A stretch of DNA of 9,203 nt. Source: Phycisphaerae bacterium. Lineage in GTDB: Bacteria > Planctomycetota > Phycisphaerae > Phycisphaerales > Phycisphaeraceae. This document shows, piece by piece, positions 1 through 7,447 of the stretch (its first letter is position 1; every line of letters begins with the position of its first letter). The notes under the pieces are model-generated. The model made no database searches and was not told the origin of the DNA. It saw only the letters and a list, made by a program, of their open reading frames with translations. Position numbers and translations under genes: made by a program. The stretch covers positions 1 to 9,203 of the forward strand of contig NZCH01000068.1 of the NCBI GenBank assembly GCA_002688155.1, given 5' to 3'.

Positions 1-1
1 A

Positions 2-640
2 GCCGGACTGGTCGGCGCGGGGCGGTCGGAACTGCTTCGATGTTTGTTCGGCATTGATCGCGCGATCAGCGGCCGCGTCGCGATCGCCGGCTGCGTCGTG
101 AGACTTTCGAGCCCGCTGGACGCGATCCGCGCCGGCGTTGCGCTGGTTCCGGAAGACCGCAAGAAGCAGGGGTTGGTCCTTGAAATGGCCGTGCGACACA
201 ACGTGTCGCTGGCGTCGTTGCGCGATTATCAGTGCGCCGGCTTCGTGCGCCAAAGCGATGAGCGCGCACTGGTGCAGCGCATGACGGAGCGACTGGACGT
301 GCGCACGCCGACACTGACGCAGCCGGTGCAGTACCTGTCCGGCGGTAATCAGCAGAAGGTCGTTCTGGCCAGGTGGCTGGCGCTATCGCCAACGGTGCTG
401 CTACTCGACGAGCCGACACGCGGCGTCGACGTGGGCGCCAAGCAGGGAATCTACACGCTCATGCGCGAGCTGGCGCAGCAGGGCGCTGCGATCCTGTTCG
501 CATCGAGCGAGATGGAAGAAATGCTGCACATGGCCGACCGCACGCTCGTGATGCACCAGGGCCGCATCGCCGGCGAACTGACGCGCGAACAAATCACTGA
601 ACAGCAGGTCATGCGGTTTGCGACCGGCAGCGCCGCGTGA
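2..640 (+). CDS. Sugar ABC transporter ATPase, RbsA/MglA type (C-terminal part, 5' truncated by window)
   Basis: This is the second nucleotide-binding domain of a duplicated-domain ATPase that energises import of a monosaccharide (CUT2 family: ribose, galactose, xylose, rhamnose types) at the cytoplasmic face of the membrane. The frame is open from base 2 to the TGA at 638-640, giving about 212 residues against about 500 for the family, so the N-terminal half lies upstream. Visible motifs are the degenerate second-domain Walker A GLVGAGRSE at residues 2-10 of the fragment, the ABC signature LSGGNQQK (from base 335), and Walker B VLLLDEPT (bases 395-418) followed by RGVDVGAK. The switch region reads SSEMEE instead of carrying the usual switch histidine; that is normal for this domain in the RbsA family. 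The first potential start inside the window (TTG at 44) lies after the Walker A, so it is not a real start. The permease follows after 45 bases in the same direction. The substrate cannot be read from this domain. Confidence 0.95.
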   Translation, partial: AGLVGAGRSELLRCLFGIDRAISGRVAIAGCVVRLSSPLDAIRAGVALVPEDRKKQGLVLEMAVRHNVSLASLRDYQCAGFVRQSDERALVQRMTERLDVRTPTLTQPVQYLSGGNQQKVVLARWLALSPTVLLLDEPTRGVDVGAKQGIYTLMRELAQQGAAILFASSEMEEMLHMADRTLVMHQGRIAGELTREQITEQQVMRFATGSAA

Positions 641-685
641 TCACATACGGCAACACGACGGGTAACAGCGAGGCGACCACAACGC

Positions 686-1687
686 ATGGTGAAGAAGAAC
701 CTGGGCATATTCGGTCTGCTCATCATCATCATCGTGGTCACGGCGATGTTGTCGGACAGTTTCCTGACGCCTGTCAACCTGAAGAATAATCTGCGCTGGG
801 TCGGGTTGTACGCGATTATCAGCATCGGTCAGGCAATGGTGATCATCTCGGGCGGCATCGATTTGTCCGTCGGATCGGTGATCGGCATGACCGGTTGCAT
901 GCTGCCGATGTTGCTGGTGCGCGCGGGGATGCCGCCGCTGCTGGCGGTGCCGCTTGTGCTGCTGATCGGCGCGGCGATCGGTCTGTCGAACGGACTCATG
1001 GTGACGAAGTTGCGATTGCAGCCGTTTCTCGTGACGTTGTGCGGGCTGTTCATTTATCGAGGCCTCGCCCGTTGGATCACCGGCGACGGGACACAAGGCT
1101 TTGGCGGCGGGTACGAAGGACTCCGGACTCTCGCGTCCGGAACGCTCGGCTCCGTGCCCGTGCCCGGCGTTGGGTGGGTGCCGGTGCCGGTGCCGTTCGT
1201 CATCATGCTGGTTATCGCGGTGATCGTCGCCGGGTACTTGAACCTGACGGTGTACGGTCGATACCTGTTCGCTCTGGGCAACAACGAAACGGCAGCGCGG
1301 TACAGCGGCATCAACACCGACCGCGTGGTGATCGTGTCGTACGTCGTTTGTGGTCTTCTCGCGTCCTGCGCGGGCATGCTGTTTGCGATGGATCTTGGTT
1401 CCGCGCAGCCGTCGAGTCTGGGCAATTTTTACGAGTTGTATGCGATTGCGGCGGCGGTGCTAGGCGGGTGCAGTCTGCGGGGCGGGGCGGGCAGCATTCT
1501 CGGCGTCGTGCTGGGCGCGGCGGTCGTGCGCGTGCTGTACAACGCGATTAATATGATCGGTGTGCAAACGCAGCTTGAGTTTGCGGTGATCGGTGTGGCG
1601 ATCCTTGTGGGTGTCATCGCCGATGAAACGATTCGCCGCATCGCGTCACGCCGGCGCGCTGCGCGTGAAGCGCGTTCGGCGGCGTGA
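686..1687 (+). CDS. Sugar ABC transporter permease, RbsC type
   Basis: This is an inner-membrane permease of the CUT2 (BPD_transp_2) family, 333 residues, the normal family length. It probably forms a homodimer channel with the ATPase encoded just upstream. Hydrophobic segments occur along the whole chain (for example about residues 7-22, 37-55, 84-103, 112-126, 171-187, 216-236, 245-256, 267-288 and 297-312). Conserved family motifs are present: GIDLSVGS at 57-64, the cytoplasmic loop GRYLFALGNNETAARYSGI, and LGGCSLRGGAGSILG near the C-terminus. The external loop before a central helix carries a Val-Pro repeat (157-160 and 165-170). The C-terminus is basic (IRRIASRRRAAREARS), consistent with a cytoplasmic tail. 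ATG 686 is the only reasonable start in the short gap; an AGGCG about 11 bases upstream is a weak ribosome site. The gene's TGA lies 44 bases before the best start of the next gene. Rhamnose is a possible substrate only because of the GH78 gene nearby. Confidence 0.95.
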   Translation: MVKKNLGIFGLLIIIIVVTAMLSDSFLTPVNLKNNLRWVGLYAIISIGQAMVIISGGIDLSVGSVIGMTGCMLPMLLVRAGMPPLLAVPLVLLIGAAIGLSNGLMVTKLRLQPFLVTLCGLFIYRGLARWITGDGTQGFGGGYEGLRTLASGTLGSVPVPGVGWVPVPVPFVIMLVIAVIVAGYLNLTVYGRYLFALGNNETAARYSGINTDRVVIVSYVVCGLLASCAGMLFAMDLGSAQPSSLGNFYELYAIAAAVLGGCSLRGGAGSILGVVLGAAVVRVLYNAINMIGVQTQLEFAVIGVAILVGVIADETIRRIASRRRAAREARSAA

Positions 1688-1714
1688 TCGGTCTGTCAGG
1701 TCGAATATGGTTCT

Positions 1715-1722
1715 GGGAAAGG
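1715..1722 (+). promoter_or_regulatory. Ribosome binding site that selects the start of the class V enzyme
   Basis: GGGAAAGG ends 9 bases before ATG 1732. The alternative start, GTG 1684 (its GTGA overlaps the permease stop), has no comparable purine-rich site and would add 16 residues before a compact Tat signal. The ATG is therefore preferred. Confidence 0.55.
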
Positions 1723-1731
1723 CGGCGCTTC

Positions 1732-3039
1732 ATGCCCGGCGAGCCCCCAACATCGCGTAGTGGTAGCACCGAAAGTGCACCTGAACTCGGCTTGTCACGC
1801 CGCACATTCATCGGCGCAATGGGCGCCGGGGCCGCCGCACTCAGCGCTGGCGGCGCGATCAGTTCATGCGCCTACGTCCATGAACCAGGTGCGCCCGCCG
1901 AAGGTGCGATCACATCGATGATCAAGCGCGGGACCGGCGAGTTCATGCTGCCGCCCGATCTGGTGTATATGAACAACGGCTCACTCGGTCCGACGTCTGT
2001 GAGTGCCTTCGATGCGGCGATGCGCGCGTGGCGAGACGTGCAATCCGATCCGGTGGTGCAAGCGTGGGGGCCGGTGCTCAAACAAGCCGAGCGGGCGCTC
2101 GCGACCGCTGCCGACTATCTGGCATGCGGCGTTGACGAACTGGCCGTCACACGCAACACCACCGAAGGCATGAACCTCGTTGCACAGGGCATCAACCTGC
2201 AACCGGGTGATGCCGTGTTGACCACGGACCACGAACACGCCGGCGGGTCGCTGTGTTGGCGGCACGTTCAGAAATACCGCGGCGTACGCATCGATGACGT
2301 CACGCTGCCGGTGCCCGCGAACGATGCCGACGAAATCATGCGCCGCTTTGAACGCGCGATCACACCACAAACGAAAGTCATCAGTGTCAGCCACGTGACG
2401 TATACCACTGGGATGAAACTTCCGATTACACATCTGGCTCAACTCGCCGAGGCGCACGACTGTCTGCTGATTGTCGATGGCGCACAGGGGCCGGGCGCGA
2501 TGCACGTGAATATGCGTGATCTTCGATGCCACGCGTACGCGACCAGCGCCCACAAATGGCTGCTCGCGCCGATGGGCACAGGGCTGCTGTACCTGCGCAA
2601 AGACGTTCAGGACCGGATCGCGCCAATGATGCTGGCGCAGGGCATGCGTGTATACACGGGAGCGAGCGGTACGCGCGATTTGCCGGCCATTGTCGGCATG
2701 GGCGCCGCGATTGATTTTATGCGAGACAAAGGGGTCGAGCGTGTCGCGCAGCACGCAATGACACTGCGTAACGATCTGTATGCAAGGTGCGCTGCGCTGC
2801 CAAACGTAGAAGTTGCCAGCCCTGGCCGTTCGCAACTCGCGTCGCCACTGGTGACCCTTCGATTACCGCCATCGGTGAATCACGCTGGCCTGGCCAGGCG
2901 ATTGCACGATCGGCATCGCATCGTGGTCAAGGTGCTGAGCCACCCGGCACTCAAGGGAATTCGCATCTCCTCGCACGTTTACAACACGGCCGACCATGTC
3001 GATCAACTCGTGCGCGCATTACGTGCAGAGTTGAGCTGA
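1732..3039 (+). CDS. Class V aminotransferase-fold PLP enzyme (isopenicillin-N epimerase-like) with twin-arginine signal
   Basis: The 435-residue product belongs to the class V aminotransferase/cysteine desulfurase-like superfamily, resembling the isopenicillin-N epimerase (CefD-like) branch. The reaction and substrate are not identifiable. PLP-site features are visible: TRNTTEGMN (cofactor phosphate region), H221 in SHVTYTTG, the pyridine-nitrogen aspartate D249 in IVDGAQ, and the Schiff-base lysine K275 in SAHKW followed by a Gly-containing loop (MGTG). The N-terminus has a twin-arginine motif SRRTFIG (R23-R24), then a small hydrophobic Ala/Gly stretch and ISSC with Cys46, which fits a Tat substrate that may become a lipoprotein. 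Tat export suits an enzyme that binds its cofactor in the cytoplasm. The gene is the last of the sugar-importer operon, 44 bases after the permease, and ends 18 bases from the convergent CBM9 gene. An ordinary cytoplasmic desulfurase is unlikely given the signal and context. Confidence 0.88.
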   Translation: MPGEPPTSRSGSTESAPELGLSRRTFIGAMGAGAAALSAGGAISSCAYVHEPGAPAEGAITSMIKRGTGEFMLPPDLVYMNNGSLGPTSVSAFDAAMRAWRDVQSDPVVQAWGPVLKQAERALATAADYLACGVDELAVTRNTTEGMNLVAQGINLQPGDAVLTTDHEHAGGSLCWRHVQKYRGVRIDDVTLPVPANDADEIMRRFERAITPQTKVISVSHVTYTTGMKLPITHLAQLAEAHDCLLIVDGAQGPGAMHVNMRDLRCHAYATSAHKWLLAPMGTGLLYLRKDVQDRIAPMMLAQGMRVYTGASGTRDLPAIVGMGAAIDFMRDKGVERVAQHAMTLRNDLYARCAALPNVEVASPGRSQLASPLVTLRLPPSVNHAGLARRLHDRHRIVVKVLSHPALKGIRISSHVYNTADHVDQLVRALRAELS

Positions 3040-3057
3040 CCCTGTTTCAACGCACGC

Positions 3058-3810
3058 TCATTCGAACACGAGCGACTGGTAGTCTTCGTAGTGGTGGAAG
3101 TCTGCGGCGCGCAGCGGCGCGGTGGATGTGAGTTCACGCCCCTTTTCGAGGTGCGTCGAATAATCATATCGCGCAAGGTGGAACTTCCATCGATCGCCTG
3201 ACTGAGCTGTTCGGCCGACGGGTACATTCAGGTCGCTCAGCGGGATCGCGACTTCACAAGTCCATGATTTGTCGTGGTCCTGCCAGTGGTTGAGCGTGCC
3301 TTGCACGCGCGTTGCGACGCGCAGGCCTTCGCTGTTCCACTGATTCCATCGCCTGACGTCACCGGCCGCGCCTCGGCGCGACATGAATCCGTCCCAGATC
3401 ACGCCGATAGCGTTGAATTCGAACTCGTAATACGGGCTCTGGTTGTCGTCGAGTTTGAAGAACACCTCGACCACATCCTCAAGCCATGTCTTGTCGTCGC
3501 GCTGCGTGTTGACGTGCCAGACATCCTTGTCATCCGACTTGAACGCAATGTAGAGATACGTGTCGTCGTAAAGGAGGCGCCCTTCCGCGGGCGATTGCGG
3601 TCGGTCGAATGTGCCGGGCACGACAAAGGTCAGCACGCCAGCGCGTTGCCACGCGGCGTCATCGAGGTTGCCATCGATGTTGATCGGCCCGTCGGCGCGG
3701 CGGCACAGGTACTCCGTGGCATGCGGAAATGGCCTGGACATTGTTCCACAGCCGGCAGCGAACATGCAACCGACTGCGAGCGTGATTGTGGTGCGGGCAA
3801 ATACTGTCAT
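3058..3810 (-). CDS. Carbohydrate-binding family 9-like lipoprotein
   Basis: The 250-residue product begins with a lipoprotein-type signal: a short N-terminus with one Arg, a hydrophobic stretch, and FAAGC with Cys21 as the probable lipidated residue. The rest looks like a single CBM9-like (DOMON-related) beta-sandwich. It opens with the strand ending in IDGNLDDAAWQRA, followed by LLYDDTYLYIAFKSDD, the acidic DVVEVFFKLDD, YYEFEFNAIGVIWD, and the closing GDRWKFHLARYDY. This order is typical of proteins annotated as carbohydrate-binding family 9-like in plant- or algal-polysaccharide degraders. No catalytic domain is attached, so its likely role is sugar binding at the envelope; that is inference. 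The ATG at 3808-3810 is preferred to the ATG at 3814-3816 because AGGAGGT directly abuts the latter but sits 6-7 bases from the former. It is divergent from the GH78 gene and convergent with the PLP-enzyme gene. Confidence 0.88.
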   Translation of the reverse strand: MTVFARTTITLAVGCMFAAGCGTMSRPFPHATEYLCRRADGPINIDGNLDDAAWQRAGVLTFVVPGTFDRPQSPAEGRLLYDDTYLYIAFKSDDKDVWHVNTQRDDKTWLEDVVEVFFKLDDNQSPYYEFEFNAIGVIWDGFMSRRGAAGDVRRWNQWNSEGLRVATRVQGTLNHWQDHDKSWTCEVAIPLSDLNVPVGRTAQSGDRWKFHLARYDYSTHLEKGRELTSTAPLRAADFHHYEDYQSLVFE

Positions 3811-3907
3811 GGTCATACCTCCTGCTGTTCATTGATTATTTGGTCTCGCCACATTAGTCTTGCTGAACGGTCGCCGGCAACGGCACCGATTCACCGGAGT
3901 TCGTTGC
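3811..3907. promoter_or_regulatory. Divergent control region between CBM9-like and GH78 genes
   Basis: These 97 bases separate two divergent start codons, so they must hold the ribosome sites and, unless transcription starts inside a gene, both promoters. The middle part (about 3827-3866) is visibly more AT-rich than its surroundings. A spaced short inverted pair GTTCA (about 3826-3830) and TGAAC (3863-3867) is present, but five bases is too short to call an operator. No clear -35/-10 pair was found on either strand. Confidence 0.5.
3817..3823 (-). promoter_or_regulatory. Perfect Shine-Dalgarno AGGAGGT of the CBM9-like gene
   Basis: Read on the minus strand, AGGAGGT is followed directly by ATG-ACC-ATG. 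There is no spacing to the first ATG and 6 bases to the second, so the site points to the second ATG (3808-3810) as the start. It is the strongest ribosome site in the window. Confidence 0.75.
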
Positions 3908-6610
3908 ATGATGATACAGGAGCATACTGTGCCCGGTCCGCCGTGTAACCTTCGCTGCGAGTACCTGGAGAACCCTTTGGGTATTGATGTTCAGCGTCCG
4001 CGTTTGTCGTGGCAGGTCGATGATGCCCGCCGCGGCGCCGTGCAGGAGGCTTACGAGATCGCGGTGGCGTCGAGTGTTGATGCGATGCCTTCCGGGGGCG
4101 ACAGTGAGGCCAACGTCTGGTCAACCGGGCGCGTCGCGTCGAGCGACAATGCGTTCATCGAGTACGCAGGGTCGGCGCTGTCGCCGCGCACAACGTATCA
4201 CTGGCGTGTACGCACCTGGGACACGAACGGCGAATCGTCACCGTGGAGCGATCCCGCATGGTGGGAGACGGGGCTTCTGACTTCTGATGGATTCAATGGT
4301 CAGTGGCTTGTGCCAGCGCACGACGACACGAGCGAGGTGTACACGCAGTGCCCGTATTTTCGTCGTGCGTTTACGATTTTGAGCAAGCCGCGCCGTGTGC
4401 GGTTGTATGTAGCGGCGCGCGGCATCGCGCAGTGTTTTGTCAATGGTCAGCCGGTGACGAAAAACCGTTTCGATCCCGGCTGCAGTGATTTTGACAAGCG
4501 CGCTCGGTATCGCACATACGACGTCACCGGCCTGGTGAACAGTGGTGACAACGCGGTTGGCGCGATACTCGCTAACGGCTGGTACTGCGGCTTCTACAAC
4601 CGCGGCGACGGTCGCGACACGGGCGGCATGACCCCGCAACTGCTTGCCCAATTGATAGTCGATTACGACGACGGTTCGACCGACACAATCGAGACGGACG
4701 ATTTGTGGCGTATGACGATGGGCGGCCCGCACGTCAGTGGCGACTTCTACCTGGGTGAAACGTACGATGCACGGCGCGAGTTGCATGGCTGGAGCGCGCC
4801 CGGTTTCGATGACACCGCATGGACTGCGCCTCGAATGCAGGCGTGTGATGGGTTACCGGTATCCGCGCACCCGGGGCCGCCCGTGCGCACCACGCAACAG
4901 TTGACGCCCGTTGACGTCACGCGGGCGCCCAACGGGTCGTACCTGTTCGATATGGGCCAGAACATGGTGGGCGTCGTGCGACTGTGCGTCGAAGCGCCGG
5001 AGGGGACGACCATCACGCTGCGCCACGCAGAGATACTCGAGCCGGACGGTGACATTTACACCACGAATCTGCGCGGCGCGATTTCGGTGGATAAATACAC
5101 GTGCAGCGGTGGCGGCGTTGAAACGTACGAACCCACGTTTACGTTTCACGGTTTTCGCTACGTGGAACTCAGCGGTTGGCCGGATGCAGCAGGGGCGCCG
5201 CCTGTCGACGCAGTCACCGGGCGGGTCATGCACAGCGATCTGCCGATGACCAGCATGTTTGAGTGCTCGCACCCGATGGTCAACCAGCTGCAGTCCAACA
5301 TTGTGTGGTGCCAGCGCGGCAACTACCTTGAACTGCCGACCGACTGTCCGCAGCGCGACGAGCGCATGGGTTGGCTGGGCGATGCCCAGGTGTTCGTGCG
5401 CACCGGATGTTTCAACATGGACAGTGGCGCGTTTTACACGAAGTGGCTTGAGGACATGCGCGACGCGCAGTGCGATGACGGTGCTTACACGGACACGGTC
5501 CCGTTGGGGTACCAGGCCGCGCATTCCGCGGCGTGGGTCGAGGCGGGTGTGATTTGCCCTTGGACCATTTACCTCTGCTACGGCGACCGGCGCATCCTCG
5601 AGGAGCATTACGAATCGATGTTGCGATTCATGGCGTGGTTGCAGGAAACCTCGGACGACTTCATTCGGCCCAACACGGGTTACGGCGACTGGCTCAACAT
5701 CGACGACGACACGCCCAGAGACCTGCTCGGTACCGCGTTCTTCGCGCACGCGGCCGACCTGATGTCGCGCATCGCGGGCGTGCTGGGCCGCGCAGATGAC
5801 CAGGCGCGATACGGCGACCTGTTCGCGCAGGTCAAAGACGCGTACAACAAGACGTTCATCACGCCGGCCGGCGTGCCGGTCGCAGATTCGCAGTGTGCCT
5901 GTGTTTTGTCATTGGCGTTTCATCTGGTGGGCGGCGATGTTCGAACCAGCGTCGCGGCCCGGTTGGTGGAGTTGCTCGAACAGCACGATGTGCACCTGTC
6001 CACTGGCTTTTTGGGCACGCCCATGCTGTTGCACGTGCTTACCGTGATTGGCCGTACGGACCTGGCGTACAAACTGCTGCTGCGCGACACCTTCCCGTCG
6101 TGGGGGTACACCATAAAGCATGGTGCGACGACGATTTGGGAACGCTGGGACGGGTGGACGCAAGAAAAGGGCTTTCAGGACCCGAACATGAACTCGTTCA
6201 ACCACTACGCGTTCGGCGCGGTCGGCGGCTGGATGTATCAGAAGATGGCTGGCATTGATCTTGACGAAGCGCAGCCGGGTTACAGGCACATCGTGATTCA
6301 CCCGCGCCCGCTTCCGGGCAGCGGGATCACGCACACCAGCGCGGCGTACGATTCAATTCACGGCCGCATCGAAAGCGCGTGGCGGAATGATGGTGATCAA
6401 TTCACCATTGACGTCATGGCTCCCGCCAATACATGCGCAACGGTCATCGTCCCGGCTGCGTCCGCAGATGATGTGCGTGAAGGCAACACGCCCGTCTGCG
6501 ACGCCGAGGGCGTGGTCGCGGTGAGCGCGGAAGGTGATAGCGTCGCGATCGAAATAAGCGCTGGCGCGTACAGTTTCACCATGCCGTGGGCCACGCGCGC
6601 TATTCGTTAG
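3908..6610 (+). CDS. Alpha-L-rhamnosidase, glycoside hydrolase family 78
   Basis: The 900-residue enzyme should release terminal alpha-L-rhamnose from glycosides or oligosaccharides by an inverting mechanism. The family domain order is visible: an N-terminal Ig-like module (about 10-120, with PRLSW), the rhamnosidase N-terminal beta domain (about 150-320), a concanavalin-like domain (about 330-440), the (alpha/alpha)6 catalytic barrel (about 445-785) and a C-terminal beta domain to the end. Catalytic-region motifs are intact: DCPQRDERMGWLGDAQ with D479, E485 and D492, and TTIWERWDGW with E745. By comparison with characterised GH78 enzymes, the Glu residues are the likely general acid (E485) and base (E745). 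ATG 3908 has GGAG 8 bases upstream (3896-3899); starts further upstream lack support, and the adjacent ATG 3911 and GTG 3929 remain possible. The N-terminus shows no signal peptide, so the enzyme is probably cytoplasmic, implying import of the substrate. It is divergent from the CBM9-like lipoprotein gene. Confidence 0.95.
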   Translation: MMIQEHTVPGPPCNLRCEYLENPLGIDVQRPRLSWQVDDARRGAVQEAYEIAVASSVDAMPSGGDSEANVWSTGRVASSDNAFIEYAGSALSPRTTYHWRVRTWDTNGESSPWSDPAWWETGLLTSDGFNGQWLVPAHDDTSEVYTQCPYFRRAFTILSKPRRVRLYVAARGIAQCFVNGQPVTKNRFDPGCSDFDKRARYRTYDVTGLVNSGDNAVGAILANGWYCGFYNRGDGRDTGGMTPQLLAQLIVDYDDGSTDTIETDDLWRMTMGGPHVSGDFYLGETYDARRELHGWSAPGFDDTAWTAPRMQACDGLPVSAHPGPPVRTTQQLTPVDVTRAPNGSYLFDMGQNMVGVVRLCVEAPEGTTITLRHAEILEPDGDIYTTNLRGAISVDKYTCSGGGVETYEPTFTFHGFRYVELSGWPDAAGAPPVDAVTGRVMHSDLPMTSMFECSHPMVNQLQSNIVWCQRGNYLELPTDCPQRDERMGWLGDAQVFVRTGCFNMDSGAFYTKWLEDMRDAQCDDGAYTDTVPLGYQAAHSAAWVEAGVICPWTIYLCYGDRRILEEHYESMLRFMAWLQETSDDFIRPNTGYGDWLNIDDDTPRDLLGTAFFAHAADLMSRIAGVLGRADDQARYGDLFAQVKDAYNKTFITPAGVPVADSQCACVLSLAFHLVGGDVRTSVAARLVELLEQHDVHLSTGFLGTPMLLHVLTVIGRTDLAYKLLLRDTFPSWGYTIKHGATTIWERWDGWTQEKGFQDPNMNSFNHYAFGAVGGWMYQKMAGIDLDEAQPGYRHIVIHPRPLPGSGITHTSAAYDSIHGRIESAWRNDGDQFTIDVMAPANTCATVIVPAASADDVREGNTPVCDAEGVVAVSAEGDSVAIEISAGAYSFTMPWATRAIR

Positions 6611-6622
6611 GCCGCTTGCGGC
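6611..6622. terminator. Short palindrome between convergent stop codons
   Basis: GCCGC-TT-GCGGC fills exactly the 12 bases between the TAG of the GH78 gene and the stop of the convergent membrane-protein gene. It could act as a small bidirectional terminator stem. The stem is short and no T-run follows on either side, so a rho-independent terminator is not proven. Confidence 0.3.
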
Positions 6623-7369
6623 TTAGCGCGCGGTCCGCTGCAGCAAATCAACGACCCACGCGGGCGTTTCGTTCAGGTATGCCCGCACGTGTTTGCGACG
6701 CGTGAAGTAGTAAATCGCGTTGCCGCCCATGAAGACGGCCGAGACGACAAAGACCAGAGCATACGTGGCAAGAAACGCCCACTGCACCATTCCATCAATT
6801 GGCCCGAGAAGTTCGGCAAATTCGGGGGATTGCCTGATTGTCTGATCATATTCGCCATCGCCCGTGAGGGTTTGGAAAATGCGAAACGCGCAGTACACGG
6901 TGATCATCGCGAGGAAACCGATTTGGTTCCATCCCAGCAGGATCGGGCCGCGCAAGTTGAACTGTTGCAGCATGCGCCGTCCGCGCAGTTCGTTATACGC
7001 AACGATCGACAGGCCGGCACCGATCACCAGCGCGACGACGCTGAGGTTGCCAAACGCCAGCGCGGCAACGGCGTAGAGGCACGTGAACCCGGCGAAGACC
7101 GCGGTGCTCCAGCCGTTGAACGCGGCGACGAACGCTGCATTGCGAATCTTCTTTGCGCGTAGCTGCGCGGCCTCGATCACGGTCTGATGCTCAGCGGTAA
7201 ATGCAACGGCTTCGGACGGCGCCGTGACGGGCTGTTCGTTCGTGGGTATGGTGCCCGGCGCCGCAGGCATGGGTGGCGCCGGTGGGTCAACTGGTGCCAC
7301 CGGGACCGAAGGTGTTTGCGGCGTGATGGGGGTGTCGTCTTTTCCCACGGGTGTCATCGCGCCTTTCAT
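6623..7369 (-). CDS. Four-helix membrane protein of unknown function with Pro/Thr-rich N-terminus
   Basis: I do not recognise this family. From ATG 7367-7369 the product has 248 residues. Residues 1-55 are hydrophilic and rich in Pro, Thr, Val and Ala, and look disordered. A short charged helix (about 58-77, ending RAKKIR) precedes two closely spaced hydrophobic segments (about 79-106 and 109-125), then NELRGRRMLQQFNLRGP. A third segment follows (about 142-165), then an acidic loop and a fourth (about 195-220), and the protein ends in a basic tail containing RRKH and ETPAWVVDLLQ. No catalytic motif is visible. The frame stays open upstream to TTG 7501, but that extension would cover the promoter candidate and the neighbour's ribosome site. 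ATG 7432 and ATG 7357 (with AAAGG 4 bases upstream) are alternative starts. It is convergent with GH78 and divergent from the SDR gene; neither relation reveals its job. Confidence 0.75.
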   Translation of the reverse strand: MKGAMTPVGKDDTPITPQTPSVPVAPVDPPAPPMPAAPGTIPTNEQPVTAPSEAVAFTAEHQTVIEAAQLRAKKIRNAAFVAAFNGWSTAVFAGFTCLYAVAALAFGNLSVVALVIGAGLSIVAYNELRGRRMLQQFNLRGPILLGWNQIGFLAMITVYCAFRIFQTLTGDGEYDQTIRQSPEFAELLGPIDGMVQWAFLATYALVFVVSAVFMGGNAIYYFTRRKHVRAYLNETPAWVVDLLQRTAR

Positions 7370-7447
7370 ATCATTGCGATCGGCTGGCCGGTCAGGTAAC
7401 TTCTGTGGTATGCACGGTTTCCCAGGCGACATGCGCGCCAACACCCG

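Noticed and set aside
720..735. ATC trinucleotide run at the start of the permease
   Set aside because: It simply encodes consecutive isoleucines in the first membrane helix; only four copies.
1684..1731. GTG start overlapping the permease stop (GTGA), suggesting translational coupling
   Set aside because: There is no good ribosome site before it, the added 16 residues would precede a normal-length Tat signal, and ATG 1732 has GGGAAAGG at suitable distance. Kept only as an alternative.
1981..2835. Long open frame (284 codons) on the minus strand opposite the PLP enzyme
   Set aside because: It lies across the conserved PLP-site coding region on the other strand; its composition is shadow-like and nothing in it resembles a protein family.
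3040..3057. Possible terminator between the PLP enzyme and the CBM9-like gene
   Set aside because: The 18-base convergent gap has no inverted repeat or T-run that I can see.
3274..3948. 224-codon plus-strand frame opposite the CBM9-like gene
   Set aside because: The minus-strand frame has a consensus ribosome site, a lipoprotein signal and a recognisable CBM9-like fold; this frame also runs through the divergent control region.
4853..5749. Long open frame (298 codons) on the minus strand opposite the rhamnosidase gene
   Set aside because: It is antisense to the well-conserved GH78 catalytic region, has no recognisable motif, is Arg/His/Val-rich, and is the usual shadow of GC-rich coding DNA.
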